Of a stretch of 64,000 nucleotides of DNA, positions 22,374-33,338 are shown one piece after another. The notes under the pieces were generated by a model. It was not told where the DNA came from. It ran no database searches and saw only the letters and a program-made list of their open reading frames with translations. The translations under genes were made by a program, and so were the position numbers. Origin of the DNA: Heterostelium album PN500 (Eukaryota; Evosea; Eumycetozoa; Acytosteliales; Acytosteliaceae). Within the stretch, counting starts at the first letter, position 1; each line of letters begins with the position of its first letter. The stretch is from the NCBI RefSeq assembly GCF_000004825.1, contig NW_008805074.1:620001-684000 (forward strand), read 5' to 3'.

Positions 22374-24998
22374 TTAGAATTCCCAATCATCTTCTACGTC
22401 AATTGCCCACGGGAATTTATCTCTGAGAGTCTTGGAGAAGATCTTTTCGATTGGTACACCGACTTTCTTACACCAGGCAGAGGTGATTCTTGGGTCGAGA
22501 TAGTTGATCTTTGAGGTACCGAGTGCAACTGTCGATGTCTCGTCTTTTCCGGTTCTGAGCAACTCTTGCTTCTTGATTTGCTCTTTGAATTTCTTTCTCT
22601 TGTCCTCTAGTCGGTCTTCAGATTCTGGGAATTTTCTGGATCTCTCAAACTTGGTTTCCACTTCCTCTTTGATGTCTTCGTCGGTCTTGTCTTTGTCCTT
22701 GTTGGATTTGATTGCTTTCTCCTTGGCCTCTTTCAATCTCTTCTTTTCACGCTCTTTGATTTCCTCTTGTTTTTCCTTACTCATCTTCTTACCCTTCTCC
22801 TTGTTGACCTTGTTCAACTCGAACGCGCAGAGATCATGGAGATCTTCGAGTTCCTGGATTTTGTCGCCAATCTTTTCCATGGAGGCAGCGTGTGTCTTTG
22901 GTGCGGCACGCTGATGGTTACATAGAATGGCAACCTCACGATTGCAACGAGTGTAGAATAGATACTTCTCATCGACGGTCTTTAGAGATGGCGGCATCTT
23001 TGCCAGTTCCTGTTGAAGTGTAATCGAGGCGTTGAAAGTACGGAATACCTTTGCAGACAATCCGTCCATCTGCGACTTCAAATGATTGTTGAGCTTACCA
23101 ACAGAGATCTGGTCAAAGAGATTGTCAGACTTGCTCTTCTTCTTCTTATCCTCGGTCTTGGTGAAGCTAAAGAGATGCTTGTAGACGGTCGCGTCAATCT
23201 CCACGGTGTTGTGATAACGCATCGAATCCTTACCGAGGAAATCGAGGGTGATTGTATTTGGTTTCTCCTTGGGGAAATCGATGTGCTCGACACGCAGGGA
23301 GCAGCAACCGACAGTGTCCGCTTGGTCCTCTCCCTTCTCGTTACCGACTCTGAGTGCGAGCTTATCGATGAGGTAGAGAGCGACGGCCAGTTGACGCTCT
23401 TCGAGATCCTCGGATTTGAGCTTGGAGCGATATCCCTTACGGATGTCATCGATGCACTCCTTCAGGCCACGCGCAGTCTCAAACTTCTTCATGTCGGCGA
23501 GTCCCTTGATCTTTGAGCTCGATCCCAACCAAACGTATTTGAATCCGTTGTTGATGTTCTCACGCCAGAATGCCAGCCACGTTACGGTGTTGTCGTGGAC
23601 TACTTGCTTCCAGTTGTGTCCTTCGATTGGCGATGGTGGAACCTTCTCGTTCTTACCGATGTTGATGGTGACGTCCGATGGATAGATTCTGGTCTTTAGC
23701 ATTCCGGTCTTGGGATGCTCACCACGACCCAAGAACAGACCGGGCGGCTCAATAGTGTAGTTACCAATCTTTTGTTTGTGACCGTCGATAGTTGCAATAC
23801 CATGGATTGCCTTGATCTTTTCCTTGTCCTCCTTCTCCTGTTTCTTCTCCTCTTCGGTTCTGTTCTTACGCAGATCTTTTCGCTCGGTGATAAACTTGTG
23901 GATCCTCGAGAAATCCAGCTTGTCGAATGTCTTCACTGTTTTCTTTTGCTCGGAGGAGAGCAACGCACGGAAATCGTTAAAGAAATTCTTACGGAAGATC
24001 TCTTTCTTGACGTGGTCAGTCTCAATATAGTTGGCGTAGAAGGTGGCGACTTCCTCTTGTTCCGGTGTCAGCTTCAGCGGCTCACCATCATAGTAGAGCT
24101 TGATACCGTGTGGAACGTAGGGTGGTGGAAACACTGGACCGGCATGTGAGAGTGTTTTCCACTTGACACCGTCGGCATGTGGTTTGTCGAGCCACCACTT
24201 GTATTGATCGTCTCCACCCTCCTCGTCTTCGTCGTCATCGTCATGTTTTCTCTTCTTTGATTTCGTTGTTTCCTTCTTTTCTTTCTTTGCTGTAGCTGTT
24301 TTCTTTTTTGGTGTTGTCGCTGCTTTCTTCTTTGCTGGTGTTGCCTTCTTCTTCTTCTTCTTGTCGTCTTCACTCGATGATGAGTCAGAGTCCGAAGAAT
24401 CCGATGAGTCAGAGTCCGAGGAATCCGAGGAATCAGAGTCACTGCTGCTACTTTCCTGTTTCTTCTTGATTGGAGTTGCTTTCTTTTTGGCCGCAGATTT
24501 CTTGGTTGTAGAGCTAGCTGGTTTCTTTGGAGCGGCAGCTGGCTTTTTCTTTGGTGTAGTGACAACCTTCTTTTTCTTTGGCGCATCGTCGTCGGAGGAG
24601 GAACTATCGTCTTCGGAGGAATCATAGGAATCGCTATAGTCAGAGGAATCATCGGATGACTCTTCTTTCTTTACTTTCTTTGGTGTAGTTGATGCTGATG
24701 TTGCGGGTTTCTTTGGTGTAGTTGCTGTTGTGGAGGTGGTAGTAGTCGTTGTTGTCGTGGTTGTACTAGTACCATTTGGTTTTCCATTGGCACCTGCCTG
24801 CTGATTGTCGTCCAACTGCATTCTCTCGGGTTTCACTTGTGGAACGGCAGCTTCTGCAGGCTGGGCTTGTGACGCCAATGGTGGTGTCTTCTCCTTCTTT
24901 ACGGGTGTGACAGTCTCCACTGTATTTCTCTGTTTCTTGACTGGTGGTAGTTCTTCATCCGATTCCTCAGTCATAACGCCAGCATTATTTGTTTCCAT
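22374..24998 (-). CDS. top1: DNA topoisomerase I, type IB (874 aa)
   Basis: One exon encodes 874 residues. Type IB topoisomerase nicks one strand, relaxes supercoils and reseals through a 3'-phosphotyrosine. The catalytic Tyr is Y833 in [11 protein letters not shown] (codon 22502-22500), 41 residues from the C-terminus as expected for the family. The core domain is easily read: [80 protein letters not shown], and the histidine-containing CNHQRA. A Lys/Glu-rich coiled-coil linker precedes the C-terminal domain. The first about 265 residues are disordered, rich in Lys and in acidic Ser/Asp blocks ([20 protein letters not shown]), typical of nuclear-targeted eukaryotic TOP1 but long. The ATG at 24998 is the first in frame after an A/T-rich leader. 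Confidence 0.95.
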   Translation of the reverse strand: METNNAGVMTEESDEELPPVKKQRNTVETVTPVKKEKTPPLASQAQPAEAAVPQVKPERMQLDDNQQAGANGKPNGTSTTTTTTTTTTSTTATTPKKPATSASTTPKKVKKEESSDDSSDYSDSYDSSEDDSSSSDDDAPKKKKVVTTPKKKPAAAPKKPASSTTKKSAAKKKATPIKKKQESSSSDSDSSDSSDSDSSDSSDSDSSSSEDDKKKKKKATPAKKKAATTPKKKTATAKKEKKETTKSKKRKHDDDDEDEEGGDDQYKWWLDKPHADGVKWKTLSHAGPVFPPPYVPHGIKLYYDGEPLKLTPEQEEVATFYANYIETDHVKKEIFRKNFFNDFRALLSSEQKKTVKTFDKLDFSRIHKFITERKDLRKNRTEEEKKQEKEDKEKIKAIHGIATIDGHKQKIGNYTIEPPGLFLGRGEHPKTGMLKTRIYPSDVTINIGKNEKVPPSPIEGHNWKQVVHDNTVTWLAFWRENINNGFKYVWLGSSSKIKGLADMKKFETARGLKECIDDIRKGYRSKLKSEDLEERQLAVALYLIDKLALRVGNEKGEDQADTVGCCSLRVEHIDFPKEKPNTITLDFLGKDSMRYHNTVEIDATVYKHLFSFTKTEDKKKKSKSDNLFDQISVGKLNNHLKSQMDGLSAKVFRTFNASITLQQELAKMPPSLKTVDEKYLFYTRCNREVAILCNHQRAAPKTHAASMEKIGDKIQELEDLHDLCAFELNKVNKEKGKKMSKEKQEEIKEREKKRLKEAKEKAIKSNKDKDKTDEDIKEEVETKFERSRKFPESEDRLEDKRKKFKEQIKKQELLRTGKDETSTVALGTSKINYLDPRITSAWCKKVGVPIEKIFSKTLRDKFPWAIDVEDDWEF

Positions 24999-26279
24999 TT
25001 CTCTAATTTACAATAATAATTAAACTATATTAGTTCCTACTACTAAATAACAGCTGTTAAAAATTACATTTTTAAATTGATGGATTGATTGATGAATTCT
25101 TTGAAATTGAAAAATTGAATTTTTTGATGAGCGGGTGGGTGAAAAATTTAAACGATTCATCCAAACAAGAATTATCACGATGATTTCATAATAATAGATT
25201 GAATTTTTGAACTTACAATTTTAATAATGTTTGTTATTAATAGTGTATTATATATTTGTTGTTTTGATATTATAGATACTAGATATTACAATAAAAATAA
25301 TAATAAAGAATATAATGTAGATAGTGTATAAAGTATGATATTGAATAATAAATAAATAAGTTTAAATAATGTTTGATTCTAAATTTAATCCTAATCTAAA
25401 GATTAAATAGATAGATGTATTAAATAATAAAAAAGGTATTTTATCGTTTTTTGTTTTTCTTTTTTTTTTTTTTTTTGTGAAATTTTTATATTAATTTAAA
25501 TATAGTTATTATTCTGAATAAATATATATATTAATAGAAATAGTAATATAAAGATAAATAAATAGAAATATATAATAGGTTTTAGCTATTTATTTGTATT
25601 ATTTATTTAATGTTTGGTTAAATAAATGATAAATATTTATTGTGATTTGCCTGAGTTAGTTAAAAAGGAGAGAAAGAGAAAAAAAAAAACATAAGTGTTG
25701 TTGATTCAGTCATTAAAAAAAAACAAAAAAAATTCACAAGTCACACCATACTAAAACTGTATTGAAACACTTAGTGAAATTTTAAAAAATTTAACGTGAA
25801 AAGTTTATGTTTTTTTATTTTTAATTTTATTTTTTTTCTTTTTTTTCACCAGAGTTGGCGGTACATTTTCACCTGTGAAAAAAAAAAAATTTTCAAAAAA
25901 AAAAAACAAAAATCAAAAAATTTAATTAAATTAAAATAACAAAATTGAACTTGATTATTTGTGTCATTCATTTTTGACTTTTTTTTGTGGTGGGAATGAA
26001 TTTTATTAACATTATTAGTTTCGAGAATTGGTAAAGATAATAATCGTTATTGTATTAATCAAAGAGTGAAAAGAGAAGAAAAAAAGATAATAAATAGAAT
26101 CACAAATTTGATTTGTTATTATTTTAAATTTTATTATTCTTTTTCAAATGTTGAATAGTTAGTTAATTAGTTAGTTAGTTATAGGTTATTTATAAAATAT
26201 ACTACTGCTTGTTGTATATGTATTTATATTTTATACTATAGTTTAGTTTGTATATTTAAATATTAGATATTGATAAAAC
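24999..26279. other. Long A/T-rich spacer
   Basis: This is the TOP1 promoter side. It contains GATTGATTGATGAATTC-type short repeats near 25080, long poly-T and poly-A tracts at 25450-25480 and 25790-25920, and TTAGTTAGTTAGTTA at about 26159-26180. No gene seen. Confidence 0.5.
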
Positions 26280-26498
26280 ATGAAGTATCTATTTCTGAAT
26301 TTTATGACAGTTGAGGAGCTGATCGCTCTAATAGTTTTTGTACATATAGTTGGAGTAGTAAATATTCATTATACAAAACAATCAAAAGGTGTTACATTTG
26401 ATTCTAATACTTACATACATGTTTATTAAAATTAAAAAAAATAACAGGGATTTATAGTTGCAAAATTATTTAAAGACGGAAGAAGAAATAAATATGAG
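26280..26498 (+). CDS. Possible small membrane protein (low confidence)
   Basis: A 48-codon frame begins at ATG 26280 with MKYLFLNFMTVEELIALIVF and a hydrophobic stretch VHIVGVVNIHY. About 30 bases after its stop region an acceptor-like ACAG precedes a second open piece GFIVAKLFKDGRRNKYE and a TAA at about 26498. Joining them needs a non-standard donor (GTGTTA or similar), so the model is uncertain. It could be a decayed gene. No family is recognised. Confidence 0.2.
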
Positions 26499-27679
26499 TA
26501 ATATATCACTTACACATAATATTACAAAGCATTTTTTCGCAGCAACAACATTAATAACAAAAACAGTTCATTTTCAATTATTTATTTATTATTTATTGTT
26601 TTATCCATTCGATTATTACTAATACTATATTATTTAATCAGAAATAATGGATTGAATGATTTCTATCATAGTAATTATAACAATAACAACAATCCTATTT
26701 TATTCAAAAACCATTAATATCAGTTCAACTGCCAACTGGGGCAGAGTCAAAGCAGGACAGAAATTTTAATTACAAATCATCGAATTACTTTAAATTAGCT
26801 TTCGCAGAGTATTGAATTTGAATAAAATAGTTAAAACCTCAATGTATATAAGAAAAGAAATAATAGAAGCATTAATTACATATTTTTATTTGTTATTATA
26901 ATTTAAAGAGCAAATAAAATGTGGGCAGAGACAATACTCTTTGCAGCTACAAAGAGAATTTAATTATTTTTAATAGTTTTTTTTATTTTGAAATCTTTTA
27001 GAAATTATATGATACAGCACTCCATTCCATTAAATTGATCACCGAACGAATAGATAAAACTCTCTGATGATGATTCCCGATGATAAATCAAAGAAATTTG
27101 TTTTGGGAATAGATAAGACATTGCATTCTAGAACGTAACTGAAAGTTGGATTTGATCTTGGTAGTTTGTTTGGTCATTATATTGAATTTAATCAATTTTA
27201 GTACGTCTTACATAAAAGAATGTAGATATTGCAACTACATGCAGATAGAGCTCTACTTAAATCAATTTGATGTTTTGATACCGTCTTTTTGGTCAAATTT
27301 AGTTCGATTATAAGTTTGAATCTGGCGAGAGTGAGTACAGTGATCCTCCAAAAACTTTAAAGAAAAAAAAATAACACTTTGCTCAAATACTTTTATTAAA
27401 AACTAAATAAACCTACCCAAAAATCTTCAAGAGTATTCAAATCACAATTTTAAACCATAACAAACAATTTTTTTTAAAAAAACAATTAAAATATTTGTTG
27501 TTTTTTGGTAAAGGCTTCAACTTTTTTATTGGAACATTGCAAATGTCACTCGTTTATTCAATGTCATTCTTCTATGAATTTTAATTTCTTAATTAATTTG
27601 GATTTTATTAAAATATAAATACTTATGATCTGAGTATTTTCAATTCATTCAATTAAATATTTTCTAATCAAATAATAAA
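26499..27679. other. Spacer and promoter of the hssA-like gene
   Basis: This is A/T-rich DNA without a convincing gene. The last 140 bases contain a TGTCACTC/TGTCATTC motif block that is conserved upstream of the paralogous gene at 57109 (see separate entry). Confidence 0.5.
27543..27580 (+). promoter_or_regulatory. Conserved upstream element of hssA-like gene copy 1
   Basis: ATGTCACTCGTTTATTCA followed directly by ATGTCATTCTTCTATGAATT lies about 136 bases before the ATG at 27680. Nearly the same block lies at 56961-56998 upstream of the paralogue at 57109 (about 147 bases before its ATG). It contains a direct repeat TGTCAYTC. Conservation against diverged A/T-rich surroundings suggests a cis-regulatory element, although shared ancestry of the copies is an alternative. 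Confidence 0.5.
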
Positions 27680-27989
27680 ATGACTCTTATCAGTAAGTAA
27701 ATAAAAATTCATATTTATAAATATAAATAAATCCAAAAATATTTATTAACTATTTTAATGGGTTTTTTTAAAAGAATCTATTTCATTGTTAAGTAATTCA
27801 TTCTCTGGTATGGACAAAACCATCTCTGATACTGCTGTCTCAACTGGAAATTCATCGATTGATTCCGAAAACCAAGAGCAATGTTTTGGTTGGGGTAGAA
27901 GAAGAACTACCACTGTTATCTTTGGTGATGTTAATGTCTTTGGTGGTAATCGTTGTGGTGGAGGTTGTTGTGGAGGTTTTGGTTTTTAA
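27680..27989 (+). CDS. hssA-like short Gly/Cys-rich protein, copy 1 (two exons, 75 aa)
   Basis: Exons 27680-27692 and 27775-27989 give 75 residues. A 13-base first exon (ATGACTCTTATCA) is followed by an intron GTAAGT...AAAAG. The protein starts MTLIKSISLLSNSFSG, continues through a charged centre QEQCFGWGRRRTTTVIFGDV, and ends in a Gly/Cys tail CGGGCCGGFGF. The plan (MTL/MTI start, intron after about four codons, Ser-rich N-terminus, Gly/Cys-rich end, under 100 residues) resembles the dictyostelid hssA/2C-type families of developmentally expressed small proteins. Assignment to that family is by resemblance only. A paralogue lies at 57109-57432 with the same intron position. Confidence 0.7.
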
Positions 27990-28108
27990 AACCCAAGCAT
28001 TTATTATATTTTTGTTTTAAACAAATAAATTATATTTTCTTGTTAGTTTAATATTTAAATATAATAGACTTTTTATTTTTATTATATTTTTTTTTACATT
28101 CCTATTCT

Positions 28109-29914
28109 TTATAATTTTGCTTTTGGAATGACAACAGGTTTCATAGCCAACAGTTCATTGTTCATCATTTCTCTCATAACGAATTTTTGGACTTTGCCAG
28201 TAACAGTTAACGGCATATCTTTTACGAATTTGATGTACTTCGGAATCTTAAAGTGAGAGATCTGACCTTTACAAAATTGTTTGATCTCATCTTCGGTCGA
28301 TTGTTCGTCGTGTTTCAAGATGATCCATGCACATAGTTCCTCACCATACTTCTCGTCGGGCACACCAAAGACTTGAACCGTTTGAATCTTTGGATGTTTG
28401 AAAAGGAATTCCTCTATCTCTCTGGGATAGACGTTCTCTCCACCACGAATCACCATGTCCTTGAGACGACCGATCACCGAGCAGTATCCCTCCTCGTCGA
28501 AAGTACCAAGATCACCGGTCGCCATCCAACCGTCGTGCAGTCCATTTCTTCCGGCTGGCTCTCCCCAGTAACCCAACATCACTGAGTAACCTCTAACCCA
28601 AATCTCACCAATTTCACCAACTTTAACAATCTTTCCGTCTTCGCCAACGAGTTTCACTTCGAGATGCGGTTGGCAACGACCAACTGTCGTTGTTCTCTTT
28701 TCAAGGGAGTCGGTCGATTTCCGTTTGGAATGAGATTGGCGATGTCTCTGTCATACCATAACCAATGGTGATCTCTTTCATGTGCATCTTCTCCATTACA
28801 CTCTTCATTGTTTCCACTGGGCAAGGTGAACCCGCCATAATTCCGGTTCTCAAACTGCGAAGGTCATACTTTTCGCAGTGCTCCAACTCTGCGATAAACA
28901 TAGTTGGTACACCCTGTAGAGCTGTACATCGCTCCTTCTCCACTGCAGCCAATGTTTGCTTTGGATCGAATGCTTCACCAGGGAACACCAATTTGGCACC
29001 TACCATCACACAAACAAGCACAGACATAACCATACCAAAACAATGGTAAAGAGGAACCGGTATACACATTGCATCGACTTCACTCATCTTTAGAGTTCTA
29101 GTCATAAACAGTGCATTGTTTACAATATTTTTATGTGTTAGAGTTGCACTCTTTGGATTTCCTAGGAAATTAATTAATTTATAAGTTTGATTCCATTTGT
29201 ATATTGTTAATAGTTAATCTATTTACCTGTCGTTCCAGATGTAAATTGAATATTGATAGGTTCTTCACAACGGTTCTGTCTTGCAATCGCTCTGATTCCA
29301 AGGTGGCCTCCCAATTTGTTGGTGAGATGCTGTTTACCTAGTTTCATTAGATCCGAAAACTCTGTAATACCCGAGACATGTTCTGTTTTCTTGCATCCAG
29401 TGTCTATTTCAATGAGACGTCGCAGACTTGGCAATCTCTTACAGGTCAACGGCAGTTTGTTGGTGGATACACGTATCTCTGGTGCCAGTTCACAGAGCAT
29501 CTCGATATATTTCGATGTTTTGAAGCTGCGAGCAACCACCAGTGTTGAACAACCAACTTTGTTGAGAGCATACTCCAACTCTGACAGACGGTATGCCGGA
29601 TTGATATTTACAAGGATGGCTCCGATCAGTGCACTACTGAACTGAGTAATGAGCCACTCCACTCTATTTGGTGACCAAATACCGAGACGATCACCCTTTT
29701 TTACACCGATTGCCAAGAGTCCGGCGGCCATAGCCTCTACCTCTCTTAGAAACTCTGTATAGGTCAATCTTATATTCTGTTGACTGAAAACCACGGCAAT
29801 TCTCTCTGGAAATCTATCTTTAGTGTCTAGAAGCAGCTCATAGACTGTCTTTTGAGATAATTCACATGTTTGGTCACCAATAACAACTGATAGTCCTCCT
29901 TTTGGTATTACCAT
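28109..29914 (-). CDS. Acyl-CoA synthetase (AMP-forming, ACSF2-like), with a one-base frameshift
   Basis: Exons are 29914-29227 and 29161-28109 on the minus strand, about 579 residues if the shift is disregarded. The enzyme activates a carboxylic acid (probably medium-chain fatty acid) through an acyl-adenylate to its CoA thioester. Motifs are the ATP loop [18 protein letters not shown] spanning the intron, [49 protein letters not shown], and the catalytic Lys in [14 protein letters not shown] near the C-terminus. Order and length match ACSF2-type enzymes. At 28709-28715 the minus strand reads GACCGAC, one C more than the frame needs. The frame before ends ...FQTEIDRLP-stop, and the frame after resumes at [16 protein letters not shown]. 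All other motifs are intact, so a sequencing error or a very recent mutation is likely. No organelle presequence is seen. Confidence 0.85.
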
Positions 29915-30910
29915 CTTATATATATTTTATATTTTAAAAAAACTTTTTACTTTAAAATTGATTTTATAAATCAACTATTTTAGAATAAATAAAAATGGTT
30001 ATATATTTGTGATGATACTAGTTGTTGTTTTGTTTGGTTTGTTTTTTTTCTTTTTTTGTCTAAATTAGACGGTAACAAAAATAAAGAAAAAGAATGAATG
30101 ATGAAAGTAACAAACAAAACACTAGTTTATTTCAAACACAACCTATTACAAAAAAAACAAAAAAAAAGATATTTTTGGTTAAATTTAATTAAAAAAAATT
30201 AGTAGTTATTGTGTTTTCAATCATTATTAATATTGACTTTTCATATTTATTTGCATCACCCCACTAAACTAGTTAAATTGTTTATGAATTTGAAATTTTT
30301 AATTGACTACTGGGGGTTTTTTTAAATTTGCAAATTTTAAAATTGAAAATAAAAAAATTAAATTAAATTAAATTTTTATAGCTTTTAATATACTATGATA
30401 ATTGCCCACAAAAATGTATAAATATTTATCTTCAAAATTTTACTTAGGCAATTTTGATAGACAGATAAAAAGAAAATGAATTAAAATGTAAGAGTTATAG
30501 GGATAAGCAGCGAAATGAACTAATTCATTAGGTTTCTCAATTAATAAGAAAGAATGAACCAATATTTAGATTAAAATTTTAATTTAATCTTGATATTTGT
30601 AAATAATTATAATAATTCCTAAAAAGAAAAGAAAAAAACAATAGAATTTAACAATGAATATATAGATATTATAATTATCTTTAGGAAGAGATGATTCGAG
30701 TGTCAAACACCGAAAAATCATCTTTGATCAAAAAACAAAAAAAGATATTTTTACAAAAAAAAAAAAAAACTTTTTTTATTCAAGATTGATTAATGGATGA
30801 TGTAATTAACCAATTTTTTTATCAAAGAACCATCTTCATCTTGAAAATAACTAGAGTTAATTAATAGTTGTAGAAAATATATATAAATAAATAAAAAAAT
30901 AAAATAAAGA
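29915..30910. other. A/T-rich spacer between divergent genes
   Basis: This holds the promoters of the acyl-CoA synthetase (minus) and of the secreted Cys-rich protein (plus). It includes a possible hairpin at 30686-30725 and many homopolymers. No gene seen. Confidence 0.5.
30686..30725. repeat. Inverted repeat, possible hairpin
   Basis: AGATGATT (30689-30696) and AATCATCT (30716-30723) pair perfectly and extend outward by two or three more pairs with one G-T. An inner GTGT/ACAC pair lies in the loop. It is about 190 bases before the ATG at 30911. Significance is unknown. Confidence 0.4.
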
Positions 30911-31507
30911 ATGTTTAAAAATAAATTATTATCATTTTCATTAGTAGTGTTATCATTGTTGTCGGTGTTTGTATATAATGTAAATGGACAACAATGGGTT
31001 AATATGTATAGCTTTGATAATGCCGAATGTTCTGGTGATGTTCCATCATTGATAAGTAGCCCCTCTGGTGGCTGTATCGGAAATGTCCGTTTTATGTGCG
31101 ATTCTCAATACACGATCGAGGAGTTCTACTATCTCAATGATTGTTTGCTGAAGCACAACGCCTATAAATTCGCGAATGAAAACTGTTCGAATTCACAAAC
31201 CTTCAATTGCACTACAATCGATGGCATTGCGATCCCATCGAATTCCTTTGTGACAGAGATCTACGCTGGCCGTGTAGAGGGTTGCTCCAACGACCAGGAT
31301 GATATCCTTCAATTCCAATCGGCGCCACTCGGTGTCTGTGTCGGTGGTGACACTATTTACACCTGTAATTCCTATGGTGTCACTGTCCAGTCATACGCTG
31401 CCGCTAGCAACTGTCAAGGTCAATACGATACATCGTTAACACCACTTGGATGTTCTCATGGTAATTCAATGATGAAAAACTATTTAAATGTTTATTGTAC
31501 CAATTAA
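30911..31507 (+). CDS. Secreted 12-cysteine protein (198 aa)
   Basis: One exon encodes 198 residues. Residues 1-26 are a signal peptide ending ...FVYNVNG. The mature chain begins QQWVNMYSFDNAECSGDV and has 12 cysteines, an even number consistent with six disulfides, plus N-glycosylation sites (ENCSNS, NCTT). There is no membrane segment or GPI signal, so it is probably fully secreted or part of the extracellular matrix. The two halves may be internal repeats: each has spaced Cys and a GGCIGNVRFMCDS / LGVCVGGDTIYTCNS-type segment. The family is not recognised. It resembles other small secreted dictyostelid proteins in plan. Confidence 0.8.
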   Translation: MFKNKLLSFSLVVLSLLSVFVYNVNGQQWVNMYSFDNAECSGDVPSLISSPSGGCIGNVRFMCDSQYTIEEFYYLNDCLLKHNAYKFANENCSNSQTFNCTTIDGIAIPSNSFVTEIYAGRVEGCSNDQDDILQFQSAPLGVCVGGDTIYTCNSYGVTVQSYAAASNCQGQYDTSLTPLGCSHGNSMMKNYLNVYCTN

Positions 31508-31578
31508 TATATAATAAAAACAAAAAATAAAATATTTTATAATTCTACAGTTTTTCTTTATTATTATTACAAAAAGTT

Positions 31579-31720
31579 TTAAAAATCATCTGTATAGTCT
31601 ATCTTTGTGAATTTAATTGGAATATCAGATACTGATTTATTATTACTATTACTACTATTATTTCTTTGGGTATCATTATTTTGGTTGTTATTATTGTTGA
31701 TGTTGCTATTATGGTTATAA

Positions 31721-31780
<60 letters not shown>

Positions 31781-32751
31781 AGGCCAATATTATTACTATG
31801 GTTATTATTATAGTTATTGTTAAAAGTATTTTGTTGATTGATATTATTATTTACATTTGGATTTATATAATTGTTGTTGTTGTGGTTGTTGTAATTGTTA
31901 TTGTTGTAGCTACTGTTGTTATTATTCATTATCATTCTATTGTTGTTAGTATGATTATTATTGACTTGATTATTATTATTAACTTGATTATTATTTATGT
32001 AGGCTTGTTTGTTATCAGTTTGATTGTTTTTACCACTGATGGTGTTTACCAGCTTATCTATATATGGTGAAAAGCTTGGTATTTGTGAATTTGTTGTGCT
32101 TGCAGTCTGTGAATAGACTGGTTGTTGTACTTGTAAATGTACTTGTTGTGATGGCTGTGGTTGTAGTTGAATTGATTGATGTTGTTGTTGCTGTTGTTGT
32201 TGTTTTTGTGGTTGACCATAATCTGGTATATCATTGGTTGAAAAGTTGTTATAGTTATATGAGGAGGGCTCGTTGTATCCACTGGCATAAGAGGTGGTCG
32301 GTTTCTTCTTGACGTCGTCATACTCGATTTTGATCGATACCTTTGTACCGCTCTTTGTATACTGATAGTTTGGGTAGAACCCGATGTTCCTACTCTTAAA
32401 GTAGTTGTTCGCTTCGATCAGTGCGTTGTTGAATCGCTTCACCTTGAGCTTACGATAGCTGCGGAACGCTATGAATATCGAGAATGCACAGACCACCGCG
32501 CTAATCGTGTTCATCGCCATGAACAAGTCGTTCGAGTAGTAGATCGACATGGCAAACATGACCAACTCAACGATGAGCGTGAGTGAAGTGGTGATGAGCA
32601 TCCCGATATCTTTGGTCAAGCTCGACTCTGCATTGATCTTTTGAATGACACTCTCAAACTCGAGCTGACCGAATATCGATCGCAACTCTTTTGGTACCGT
32701 CGTTTTAAATCCACCTCTTACATGATCTTGTTTAATAATTGTATGTTTCAT
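31579..32751 (-). CDS. Two-TM hypothetical protein with Gln and poly-Asn tail (390 aa)
   Basis: One exon encodes 390 residues. An N-terminal domain (1-155) contains two adjacent membrane segments, about 51-72 (MLITTSLTLIVELVMFAMSI) and 76-96 (LFMAMNTISAVVCAFSIFIA). A charged stretch with conserved appearance follows (SYRKLKVKRFNNALIEANNY, GTKVSIKIEYDDVKKK). The C-terminal 230 residues are low complexity: a Gln-rich section, then very long Asn runs encoded by near-perfect AAT/AAC repeats (31712-31775). The protein ends FTKIDYTDDF. The family is not recognised. A membrane-hairpin protein with cytosolic termini is the simplest reading. The coding part is real by codon pattern. The Asn tract length is probably polymorphic. 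Confidence 0.72.
31720..31777. repeat. ATT/AAT trinucleotide repeat encoding poly-Asn
   Basis: A nearly uninterrupted (TTA)n run on the plus strand corresponds to a run of about 19 Asn codons in the minus-strand gene. Such repeats are common in dictyostelid coding DNA. Confidence 0.9.
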
Positions 32752-33338
32752 TTGCTAATTATTTACTACCTTTTGCTTTTAAACTTATTGATATCGAGTT
32801 GATCAAAAGCGAATGATCAAATAAAATAAAAATAAAAAAAAAGAAGTATGGCACTTTTTTATTTAATTAAAAAAAAATAAAAAAATTCTTGAAAAATCAA
32901 AAGAAATATAGCACTTTTTGAAAATCTAATTAGTTAATCAATGAATTGTAATGAAATTTGATAGATATAATGTATAATTAAATAAACCTATAGTAAATCC
33001 AATCAGCAGCCTATACAGAGGAAATCACCAGACTTATTAAAAACATTCATTTGTTGCCTGCTCCTAAACTTAAAACATTATATGAAACCCAATAAAGGTT
33101 GGGAAAAAAGCAAAAGTACCAGAACTTGGACTGCTTTGCGGATCAGTACTAACCCTCAGTAATTTTAAATACTTTTATTTATTTTGTATCATCAAATATT
33201 TCTTCTTGTTACTTTAGTACTATCACTGTGCTTTTTACAAGAAAATTTATTAATTGTTTTTGAACAAAAAAAAACTGAAAAAAATTGTGTGTTGATTATT
33301 TGGATTTGTGTCATGATTTAACTGAACTACGTTAAGGA
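32752..33338. other. Spacer, including the left part of duplicated unit A
   Basis: No gene is seen. From about 33022 it matches 35404 onward with roughly 90% identity, including the 3' flank of the secreted peptide gene (CCCAATAAAGGTTGGGAAAA and AGTACTAACCCTCAGTAATT). Confidence 0.5.

Noticed and set aside
23013-23516. 167-codon plus-strand frame
   Set aside because: Antisense of the topoisomerase I core domain.
31666-32070. 134-codon plus-strand frame of Ile and Val runs
   Set aside because: Shadow of the poly-Asn repeat in the minus-strand gene. Simple-sequence product.
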